Part shown: positions 1 through 5,320 of the stretch, piece after piece
Position numbering within the stretch: the stretch's first letter is position 1
Layout: each line of letters begins with the position of its first letter
Source of the DNA: Oscillospiraceae bacterium
Lineage (GTDB): Bacteria; Bacillota_A; Clostridia; Oscillospirales; Oscillospiraceae
Length of the DNA: 11,959 bases
Assembly (NCBI GenBank): GCA_017936985.1
Contig: JAGBEM010000093.1
Span: forward strand, 1 to 11,959
Direction: 5' to 3'
Program-made: the position numbers and the translations under genes
The notes under the pieces: generated by a model
The model's database searches: none
Told to the model about the DNA's origin: nothing
What the model saw: only the letters and a program-made list of their open reading frames with translations

Positions 1-285
1 AAAAGAAGCCGACATAGGAGAGGCGTTAATGCCGCGCTCCCGCGCGGCAGGTACAATAGTAGAGGAGCGATTGCCCCCGGCAATCATTAATTGAAGATTC
101 GCTGCGCGGAGCACCACCCTCTCCTATGTAGCTCTCCCGTGGCGCATCGCCATTATTTCTGCAATTATCGTCAGTGCGCAGCGGGAGATTCTTAAGAGGA
201 CGCACTTGGCGCGCGGTAGCGCGACTCTAGTGCCTCTTAAGCCGACTTCTTTGGTTACTTTCTTGTTCGGAAACAAGAAAGTAAC
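1..285. other. Non-coding structured element made of nested inverted repeats
   Basis: No convincing gene lies in the first 329 bases. Instead they hold a set of perfect inverted repeats that nest without crossing. An outer pair (AAAGAAG 2-8 with CTTCTTT 246-252) encloses three side-by-side stems: 12-23 with 118-129 (12 bp), 133-139 with 182-188 (7 bp), and 191-199 with 233-241 (9 bp). The first stem contains two further hairpins (31-36/43-48 and 69-75/79-85). The third contains CGCGC 210-214 with GCGCG 219-223. A separate 14-bp hairpin (254-285) follows. The layout resembles a multi-way junction RNA or a palindromic repeat element such as a MITE. It lies 45 bp beyond the stop codon of the minus-strand kinase gene. 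The left end may continue outside the window. Function, transcription and strand are unknown. Confidence 0.55.
254..285. repeat. Perfect 14-bp hairpin at the right end of the structured element
   Basis: GTTACTTTCTTGTT (254-267) is exactly complementary to 272-285, with a CGGA loop. It lies downstream of the kinase stop codon in the minus direction, so it could stop transcription of that operon. However, neither strand shows a real T-run after the stem (minus side CCAAAGAAG, plus side ACACATTTTCC). It is therefore called an inverted repeat belonging to the adjacent element, not a proven terminator. Confidence 0.6.
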
Positions 286-329
286 ACATTTTCCTGCGCG
301 TTAAATCCCATGTCATCTTTCCGTTTATT

Positions 330-1520
330 CTACTCCGGCAGCAGCACAAAAAAGCTGTTCCAGCCGTCATTTCCCTGGGCCCAGATTTTTCCGCCATGCT
401 CCGTCACGATCCTATGGGCAATGGAAAGACCCAAACCGTAACTGCCATCGCTGCTCCGGGCGGCATCCACCCGGTAAAATCGCTTAAACACATCCCGGCA
501 CTGCTCCTGTGTCAGCGTCTGTCCCGGTGTGGTCATGGTCAGCAGACTACGCTTGCCCTGCCGGGTCAGCGTCAGCCATGCCGTGCCGCCAGCTTGGGAA
601 TATTTTTGCCCATTGTCCAGCAATATCTGCACCACCTGCATCAGATGCTGCTGACTTCCAAAAATGCCAATACCCGGCTCTATCCGGCTTTCCAGAGTCA
701 AGCCCCGTTCAAAATACACCGGCTCAAACTCCATCACAGCATCCTGCACCAGTGCGCTGTATTCCAATCGCTGATGCGCTGCTGCCACCTGGCCATTGTC
801 TGCCTGTGCCAACTCCAACATACTTTCCACCAATGACCGCATCTGCCGGGCTTTGGTCAAAATACTGTCCGCAAACCGCCTTTTTTCCTCCGGCTCATAA
901 TGCGTCTCCTGTAAAAGTTCCGCATTTGTCAGGATCACCGTCAGCGGTGTTTTCAGCTCGTGGGAAGCATCCGCCACAAACTGCCGCTGCTGTTTCCATG
1001 CTTCCGCCACCGGTCGTACGGACCAATGGGCCAGCCACACACTGATCAGAAAAAATCCTCCCAATGCAATGATACCGATGATCACACAGTTTTCCACCAA
1101 ATTCCGCAAGGTTTGCCGCTGGGAAGTCACGTCCATAAAGGCGATCCTGCTTCCGGTGCGATAGTACCGCAAATTATAGTCCCGGAGCACCCCAGTTTCC
1201 TGTCCGTCCGCCACCGCCTGGATATAAAGCTCCCTCAGCATTTGTTCGTCGGTCAGGTCAAAGAAAATGCTCCCCTTTGCTTTCAGCTCCCCATGGGGCA
1301 GCATTTCCAGTACAAAGCACAAATGGGACTGTTCCTGAGGCATATCCCCGGGCCGCCCCGGTTGAAACTGAGAAACCGCAGCGCTTTTCAAGGAAGCGGT
1401 CGCAGCCTCCGCCAGACCGGTGCTGGTAAAATGGTACACCAACCCAAAAATCACCGCCAGCATCAGCAGCACCAACGCCATATTGATCAGCACCAGCTTG
1501 CGCCGCAGTTTTTTGATCAT
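330..1520 (-). CDS. Membrane sensor histidine kinase of a two-component system
   Basis: 396-residue sensor kinase. Seen: transmembrane segment 1 at about residues 9-30, an extracytoplasmic sensor region of about 110 residues with no domain I recognise, and transmembrane segment 2 at about 144-164. A dimerisation/phosphoacceptor domain follows with the H-box ADASHELKTPLT (His187). The catalytic ATPase domain has the N-box LLDNGQKYS (Asn303), an F-box-like FKRFYR, and the G2 box GSYGLGLSIA (about 359-368). The G1 box is odd: the usual DxGxGI is replaced by TTPGQTLTQE (about 330-339), so the adenine-contacting Asp is missing. The start codon overlaps the regulator stop by 4 bp (ATGA), with a GGAGG site 10 bp upstream inside the regulator gene, which indicates translational coupling. 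By family, it autophosphorylates and passes phosphate to the partner regulator; the signal is unknown. Confidence 0.93.
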   Translation of the reverse strand: MIKKLRRKLVLINMALVLLMLAVIFGLVYHFTSTGLAEAATASLKSAAVSQFQPGRPGDMPQEQSHLCFVLEMLPHGELKAKGSIFFDLTDEQMLRELYIQAVADGQETGVLRDYNLRYYRTGSRIAFMDVTSQRQTLRNLVENCVIIGIIALGGFFLISVWLAHWSVRPVAEAWKQQRQFVADASHELKTPLTVILTNAELLQETHYEPEEKRRFADSILTKARQMRSLVESMLELAQADNGQVAAAHQRLEYSALVQDAVMEFEPVYFERGLTLESRIEPGIGIFGSQQHLMQVVQILLDNGQKYSQAGGTAWLTLTRQGKRSLLTMTTPGQTLTQEQCRDVFKRFYRVDAARSSDGSYGLGLSIAHRIVTEHGGKIWAQGNDGWNSFFVLLPE

Positions 1521-2191
1521 TCTTTCTGCACCTCCAAGTGATAACCCAACCGTCGCACCGCCTCAATGCGGATATTGGAGCCAATGGCCCGGAGCTTCTT
1601 TCGCAAAAAGCCCACATAGACCTCCACATGGTTCTCCACCGCGTTGGAGTCAAAGCCCCACACCCGGCTCAGCAGCACTTCCTTGGAAAGATTTCGGTTT
1701 CCGCTCTGCAGCAACAGCCGCATAATGTCAAATTCCTTTGCCGACAGCCGAACAGATCGGTCACCGCAATGTAAGATCCCGGTAGAAAGATCCAGCTCTG
1801 TATTTCCAAAGGCCATTTGATCCACTTGATTTCCCTGGCGTCGCAGCAACGCGTTGATGCAAGCAAGCAATTCCCGGGCGTCAAAGGGTTTCGTTAAGTA
1901 GTAATCCGCGCCGGCATTCAACCCCTCAATTCTATCCATCAGATCCGACCGGGCTGTCAGCATCAAAATCGGCACAGAGCACCGTTTGCCGCGGACTTGC
2001 CGGGCAACCTGATAGCCGTTAAGTCCGGGCATCATAATGTCCAGGATCAGCAGATCATAAATGCCCAACTCCGCATACTCCGCGCCTGTATCGCCGTCAT
2101 AGACAGCCTCCACCTCAAAGCCTTTGCCCTGCAGCAATGTTTTGAGAGAATCCGACAGCATTTTGTCGTCCTCGATCAGCAAAATCTTCAT
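1517..2191 (-). CDS. OmpR/PhoB-family response regulator
   Basis: 224 residues, the usual length for this family. The receiver domain (about 1-115) has the acidic pair at Glu7-Asp8-Asp9, phosphoacceptor Asp51 in LILDIMMPGLNGY, Thr79 and Lys101 (LTKPF). The C-terminal winged-helix DNA-binding domain (about 128-222) shows LSAKEFDIMRLLL, VWGFDSNAVENHVEVYVGFLRKKL and the final RRLGYHLE wing. The start chosen is the ATG at 2191, because AAGGAGG (2199-2205) lies 7 bp before it and MKILLIEDD is the standard N-terminus; a longer frame reaching 2278 would run through the promoter. It forms an operon with the overlapping kinase gene. Two perfect 11-bp repeats upstream of its -10 box suggest that it regulates itself. 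Its exact subfamily (PhoP-like or other) cannot be fixed from sequence alone. Confidence 0.95.
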   Translation of the reverse strand: MKILLIEDDKMLSDSLKTLLQGKGFEVEAVYDGDTGAEYAELGIYDLLILDIMMPGLNGYQVARQVRGKRCSVPILMLTARSDLMDRIEGLNAGADYYLTKPFDARELLACINALLRRQGNQVDQMAFGNTELDLSTGILHCGDRSVRLSAKEFDIMRLLLQSGNRNLSKEVLLSRVWGFDSNAVENHVEVYVGFLRKKLRAIGSNIRIEAVRRLGYHLEVQKE

Positions 2192-2218
2192 GAATGTGCC
2201 TCCTTGCGCGTCTTTTAT

Positions 2219-2259
2219 ATTATAGTACACATCCAAGCTGAAAGCAAACTGAAAGCAAA
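2219..2259 (-). promoter_or_regulatory. Promoter of the regulator/kinase operon with two tandem 11-bp operator repeats
   Basis: On the minus strand a perfect TATAAT -10 box lies at 2219-2224, 27 bp upstream of the regulator ATG. No good -35 box is present at the normal distance. In its place are two identical abutting 11-mers, CTGAAAGCAAA at 2238-2248 and 2249-2259 (plus-strand reading). Read on the minus strand this is CTTTCAG-N4-CTTTCAG, the same 7+4 geometry as PhoB-type boxes, ending 13 bp before the -10. The likely binder is the regulator encoded here; this is inference. Confidence 0.7.
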
Positions 2260-2289
2260 AAACAGGAGCGTGATACACACGCCCCTGTT
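2257..2289 (-). terminator. Intrinsic terminator of the VTC/DUF4956 operon
   Basis: On the minus strand a 12-bp stem with one mismatch (plus-strand arms 2261-2272 and 2278-2289, loop ATACA) is followed by six T residues (plus-strand As 2257-2262). It lies 12 bp after the DUF4956 stop codon. Its T-run is shared with the 11-bp repeat of the next promoter, so the terminator and operator overlap. Confidence 0.85.
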
Positions 2290-2301
2290 CATTCTTTGTG
2301 A

Positions 2302-2991
2302 TTACAGCTCCCGCTCATCCTGGGTCTGCACGGAAATACTGATCTCCAGGTTGCCGTTGCGGCAGCGCAGTTCGTCGATCAGTGCCTTCTCTGTGCCTGC
2401 CTTTTTCAGAACCAGCGCATAGGTCAGCCGGTTCAGGCTACCCAGATTCGTAGTCTTCACGGCAATTAGCTCCGCTTGCGAAGTATACTTGCTCAGAAGA
2501 TCGTCAAACACGCCGGTATAATCCAGATCTTCCGGCACAGTGATCCGTAGCACCTTGCGCAGCTGCGTATTCTTATGACCGCCAAAGTTCAGTACCGTCA
2601 GCAGCAGGATCACCATGCACATCAGCACTGCAAACACAGCCGCAAACACCGGATAGCCCATACCGCAAGCCAAGCCAACGGCCATGGAAAGGAAGATCGC
2701 GCAGATTTCCTTCGCTGTACCCGGCACACTGCGGAAACGGATCAGGGAGAAAGTACCTGCAACCGCCACACCGGCACCCAGATTTCCGCCTACCATCATG
2801 ATGACCACGCAGACGATAGCCGGCAGCAACGCCAGCGTCACCACAAAGCTGCGGGTATATGTGCTGCGGAAGGTGTAGACCAGCGCCATGACAACGCCCA
2901 GTGCCAGCGCCGCCAGCACGCAGGTCAAAAACGCGGACAGGGTCATGCTTCCCGTCACCGTAAACAAACTGGAAAATGTATAATCAAGCAT
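2302..2991 (-). CDS. DUF4956 family membrane protein, partner of the VTC-domain protein
   Basis: 229 residues. The N-terminal half is strongly hydrophobic, with about four membrane segments (roughly 17-40, 47-67, 95-113 and 114-136). A glycine-rich stretch GGNLGAGVAVAGT precedes SLIRFRSVPGTAKEI (about 82-96), the signature block of the DUF4956 family. The C-terminal part (about 140-229) is soluble with alternating beta/alpha character. The start overlaps the end of the VTC gene by 8 bp, and a modest GAGG site (3000-3003) lies inside that gene, so the two are translated together. In many Firmicutes DUF4956 genes sit beside VTC-domain genes. A role in moving or anchoring polyphosphate at the membrane is plausible but not shown. 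The gene ends just before a clear terminator. Confidence 0.85.
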   Translation of the reverse strand: MLDYTFSSLFTVTGSMTLSAFLTCVLAALALGVVMALVYTFRSTYTRSFVVTLALLPAIVCVVIMMVGGNLGAGVAVAGTFSLIRFRSVPGTAKEICAIFLSMAVGLACGMGYPVFAAVFAVLMCMVILLLTVLNFGGHKNTQLRKVLRITVPEDLDYTGVFDDLLSKYTSQAELIAVKTTNLGSLNRLTYALVLKKAGTEKALIDELRCRNGNLEISISVQTQDEREL

Positions 2992-3703
2992 AATGAACGC
3001 CTCGGCTTTCTTCTAGTTTTCTTTCAAGTTCCCGCATATAGGCGCGGCCGTATTTGGAAAAAGAGGTTTTGCGGATCTGGTGCTGGTTTAAAAAATCCAC
3101 CATCCACAAAGGGATCGATTCCGCTGTTTTGATCTCCATCAGCCCCTGCCCCGATTCCAGCAGGGTTTGTCCGGAGGGCGGAACGGTCAAATCCAACGGA
3201 TCTTCCCGGTAACGAATGTTCCGATCCACGGTGATCCGCAGGTCGCTGTCCGGGGATTTCCAGGCCAACCGGTCGTAGCTTAAGTACATTGCCGGCGCCA
3301 GATCCGGGTAAAACCGCTTAACATAGTCGATCTCGTTTCCGATCTGTCCGATGCCCAGGCAGGACTGCTTATCGGCCATATAGTTGACAGCTTCCTCCAG
3401 CGGCAGAGACACTCTGCGTTTGTAAACGATTCCTTTGTACTTTTTCTTCAGCTCCAGGAACACCTCGCTGCTGCCATCGGCCGGACCGTAGCAGCGCAGG
3501 CGGAGCTTTTCTTTGTAGACCGGGCCTTCAATGGAGCGGCGGATCATCCGCCTGTCCGGGGTGTCGAAATAAATATTGCGCACATCGCTTTTCCAATATT
3601 TTTCCGGCTTCATGCGCGCAGCCATCAATTGTTCCAACGCCTGCAGCTGCTCTGCATTCAGCAGATATTTCTGCTCGCGCCGGCGAAAAACATAAATATG
3701 CAT
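2984..3703 (-). CDS. VTC-domain protein, probable polyphosphate polymerase
   Basis: 239 residues, essentially one VTC domain. Visible family marks are RREQKYLL (Lys12), NIYFDTPD (about 43-50), KLRLRCYG (66-73, two tunnel-type arginines), ELKKKYKG and YKRR (84-97), Asp160 in RITVDRNIRY, LMEIKT (188-193, the metal-binding-type Glu) and FSKYGRAY (215-222). In yeast Vtc4 equivalent residues line the tunnel that makes polyphosphate from ATP, so this is called a polyphosphate polymerase by family; activity of bacterial members is less established. The ATG at 3703 is preferred because GGGAG (3711-3715) lies 7 bp before it; the in-frame GTG at 3709 would be too close to that site. First gene of an operon with DUF4956. 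A promoter with three 11-bp repeats precedes it, suggesting control by the nearby two-component system. Confidence 0.85.
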   Translation of the reverse strand: MHIYVFRRREQKYLLNAEQLQALEQLMAARMKPEKYWKSDVRNIYFDTPDRRMIRRSIEGPVYKEKLRLRCYGPADGSSEVFLELKKKYKGIVYKRRVSLPLEEAVNYMADKQSCLGIGQIGNEIDYVKRFYPDLAPAMYLSYDRLAWKSPDSDLRITVDRNIRYREDPLDLTVPPSGQTLLESGQGLMEIKTAESIPLWMVDFLNQHQIRKTSFSKYGRAYMRELERKLEESRGVHYA

Positions 3704-3732
3704 ACGCACACTCCCAACACTTTCTGTCTGCC

Positions 3733-3781
3733 ATTATACCAGCAGAAACTGAAGCCATACTGAAACCTAACTGATACGCAT
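3733..3781 (-). promoter_or_regulatory. Promoter of the VTC/DUF4956 operon with three tandem 11-bp operator repeats
   Basis: A perfect minus-strand TATAAT (3733-3738) lies about 30 bp upstream of the ATG. Upstream are three abutting 11-mers in plus-strand reading: CTGAAGCCATA (3749-3759), CTGAAACCTAA (3760-3770) and CTGATACGCAT (3771-3781). They match the CTGAAA repeats before the regulator gene in core sequence, period, orientation and position. They end 10 bp before the -10 and replace a recognisable -35, which is the classic layout of an activator site for PhoB-type regulators. A short inverted repeat, ATACGC 3774-3779 with GCGTAT 3790-3795, overlaps the outer unit. Confidence 0.7.
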
Positions 3782-3881
3782 AACTTCACGCGTATGATAA
3801 TATCACATTTCGTCGCATTTTGGTATCCCTTTTTTGTTTTTTCACGAAAATTAATCAAAATTTGCTAAATTTCAGTTTATG

Positions 3882-3992
3882 GAGCTGTTGATTTGGCGTA
3901 CAGCGTCCTCGGACCCCGCTTTTAAGAGGGGGCTGGCATTTGCCAGGACACCCCCTCACAAGTGCGGGGGGCAAGGCACTGCACAACAGCTC
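3882..3992. other. Large nested palindrome, candidate structured RNA or repeat element
   Basis: Outer arms GAGCTGTTG (3882-3890) and CAACAGCTC (3984-3992) are perfectly complementary. Inside, CCCCGC 3914-3919 pairs with GCGGGG 3964-3969, GAGGGGG 3926-3932 pairs with CCCCCTC 3951-3957, and CTGGCA 3933-3938 pairs with TGCCAG 3941-3946 around a TT centre, leaving a one-sided GACA bulge (3947-3950). All pairs nest in one rod about 111 nt long. It lies between two divergent promoters, so it is not the end of either flanking gene, and no T-run follows it. It could be a small RNA gene, a leader element or a mobile palindromic repeat; I do not recognise it. Confidence 0.5.
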
Positions 3993-4093
3993 ACTAAATC
4001 CCCAATTTAACCACCGATAATTTTGTAATTGTCAAAAACATATAAAAAAAGCAACTACCTGTTTCGATTTTGTGCACAATATCCACACCCCGC

Positions 4094-4120
4094 TTGACTT
4101 TGCGCCTTGTATTTTTTAAT
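4094..4120 (+). promoter_or_regulatory. Candidate promoter of the surface protein gene
   Basis: TTGACT (4094-4099) is a good -35 box. The best -10 is TTTAAT at 4115-4120 with a short 15-bp spacer, or TAATTT at 4117-4122 with a 17-bp spacer. The leader to the ATG at 4167 would be about 40 nt. The -35 is convincing; the choice of -10 is not. Confidence 0.4.
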
Positions 4121-4166
4121 TTAAATGTATCCCCGCGAAAACCAATCATGAAAGGAAGAACCCAAT

Positions 4167-5264
4167 ATGAAAAAGCTTATCATCACTCTGTTGGCTCTGG
4201 CTGTGCTGTTTTCTCTGGCAGTTCCCGCTATGGCCGCATCCCCTGTCAAGGACTACGCTTCCGCTAAAGACGGCGACCTGCTGTACACCGTGAACTTCAA
4301 GGGCGACGAGGCATTCACTCCCGCTACCGTTACCGGTTTTAAGTACTTTGACATCACCCCCAGCGCCGACGGCTCCTCCATCGAATTCAAGGGCAATGGT
4401 TTCTATGAGACCGATGACACTGCCAACGGTAAGTATGTTGCCGGCGACGGCAAGCTGCAGGGCAGTATTTGGGGCGGCAAGATCCCCTCTCTGGCTGCAG
4501 ATGCCACCACTTCCTACACCATGACTTACAAGATTTGGATGGACTCCGATGACGGCGGTGCCAACACCCACGGCGGCAAGAACTGCTACATTGGTGTCGG
4601 TGGTATGTGGGAATCCACTGCTAACAAGTGGTACACCTTCACCAGCAACTACTTCACCAAGACTGCTGAAAACAGAGAATACTCCATGAGAAAGAACAGT
4701 GGTATCCAGAAGGATGCTGACGGCAACGAAATCAAGGGCGTTCTGGATAGCGCTATGACTCCTGTTAAGGATTCTGACGGCTATGTCACCGTCCGCCTGA
4801 CCTTCGACGGTGCCAAGGCCACTTACACCGCCTACATCCTGACTGCCGGCACCGGCGCTAAGGACAGCGACTGGACCAAGGTCGCCGCTTCTCCCTACAC
4901 TGTCAAGTCCGGCGACTGCATGGCTCTTGCTGTTTACGCTTACAGCGCATCTACCCATGCCATCATCAAGAACGTCAACATCTACAAGGGCCTGGTGACC
5001 GGCGTTGCTGACACCTCTGCTGGCGACTCCACTGGCGGCACCACTGGCGGCACCACTGGCGGCACCACTGGCGGCACTACCGGCGGCACTACCGGCGGCA
5101 CTACCGGCGGCTCCACTACTGGTGGCACTACCGGCGGTTCCTCTTCCTCCGGTGATGACAACGCTAAGACCGCTGACAGCTTTGCTGGCATCGTCATTGC
5201 TATGACTGTCCTGTCCGCTGGCGCTGTTGTGGTTCTGACCACCAACCGCAAGAGATTCTTCTGA
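4167..5264 (+). CDS. Secreted surface protein with TGGT repeat linker and sortase-like C-terminal signal
   Basis: 365 residues; function not recognised. A signal peptide covers 1-23 (MKKLIITLLALAVLFSLAV, cleavage after AMA). Residues about 30-275 form one extracellular domain rich in beta-prone stretches, Gly, Asp, Trp and Tyr. It looks like a jelly-roll (concanavalin/LamG-type) fold, which is inference only. Residues 289-324 are TGGT/TGGS repeats, a flexible linker. The C-terminus has DDNAKTADS (330-338), a hydrophobic span (about 339-357) and the basic tail NRKRFF. That is the layout of a sortase signal, with KTAD in place of the NPKTGD form common in clostridia. AAAGGAAG (4151-4158) precedes the ATG. 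Codon use is strongly biased (nearly all Lys AAG, Asn AAC, many GCT/ACC), as in gap and unlike the neighbours, suggesting high expression. It is likely a single-gene transcript, with its own promoter and terminator. Confidence 0.85.
   Translation: MKKLIITLLALAVLFSLAVPAMAASPVKDYASAKDGDLLYTVNFKGDEAFTPATVTGFKYFDITPSADGSSIEFKGNGFYETDDTANGKYVAGDGKLQGSIWGGKIPSLAADATTSYTMTYKIWMDSDDGGANTHGGKNCYIGVGGMWESTANKWYTFTSNYFTKTAENREYSMRKNSGIQKDADGNEIKGVLDSAMTPVKDSDGYVTVRLTFDGAKATYTAYILTAGTGAKDSDWTKVAASPYTVKSGDCMALAVYAYSASTHAIIKNVNIYKGLVTGVADTSAGDSTGGTTGGTTGGTTGGTTGGTTGGTTGGSTTGGTTGGSSSSGDDNAKTADSFAGIVIAMTVLSAGAVVVLTTNRKRFF
5031..5141 (+). repeat. 12-bp tandem repeats coding TGGT units
   Basis: In-frame 12-mers: three exact ACTGGCGGCACC copies (5031-5066), one ACTGGCGGCACT, two ACCGGCGGCACT, then ACCGGCGGCTCC, a single ACT codon and two more diverged units to 5141. 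The near-identity at synonymous sites within blocks points to recent expansion by slippage. The length may vary between strains without breaking the frame. Confidence 0.9.
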
Positions 5265-5289
5265 TTCTCATCTTTCCTATTTATACACG

Positions 5290-5320
5290 AAGGCCACCGC
5301 TTTCCGCGGTGGCCTTTCCT
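5290..5320 (+). terminator. Strong intrinsic terminator between convergent genes
   Basis: An 11-bp perfect stem (5290-5300 with 5306-5316, loop TTTCC) is followed by TTTCCTTATT on the plus strand, 25 bp after the surface protein stop. It also lies just outside the stop codon of ricT on the other strand. There the stem is followed by CGTGTATAAA, which is a poor T-run, so termination from that side is less certain. Confidence 0.85.

Larger units (their letters stand above)
3782..4166. other. Divergent intergenic region between the VTC operon and the surface protein gene
   Basis: About 385 bases without a credible gene. It is AT-rich at both sides (including TTTTTTGTTTTTT near 3831-3843) and GC-rich in the centre, where a nested palindrome occupies 3882-3992. 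The right side (4040-4166) carries the candidate promoter and ribosome binding site of the surface protein gene. I see no tRNA or known riboswitch in it. Confidence 0.7.

Noticed and set aside
254..285. Hairpin as the intrinsic terminator of the kinase operon
   Set aside because: The stem is perfect, but no T-run follows in the minus direction; it fits better as part of the adjacent structured element.
2192..2278. N-terminal extension of the response regulator
   Set aside because: This stretch contains the -10 box, the operator repeats and the ribosome binding site; the family N-terminus starts at 2191.
3882..3992. 6S RNA, SRP RNA or a known riboswitch for the central palindrome
   Set aside because: Conserved motifs of these RNAs are not seen and the length does not fit 6S RNA; left as an unassigned structured element.
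4146..4958. Minus-strand open frame of 270 codons across the surface protein gene
   Set aside because: Antisense to a gene with signal peptide, ribosome binding site and sorting signal; its openness follows from the biased codons of the sense strand.
5031..5141. Possible CRISPR-like array
   Set aside because: The repeats are 12 bp, contiguous, in frame and without spacers; they code for the TGGT linker.
4982..5251. Minus-strand proline/valine repeat protein (PPVV units)
   Set aside because: It is the reverse reading of the TGGT repeat tract and has no start region of its own.
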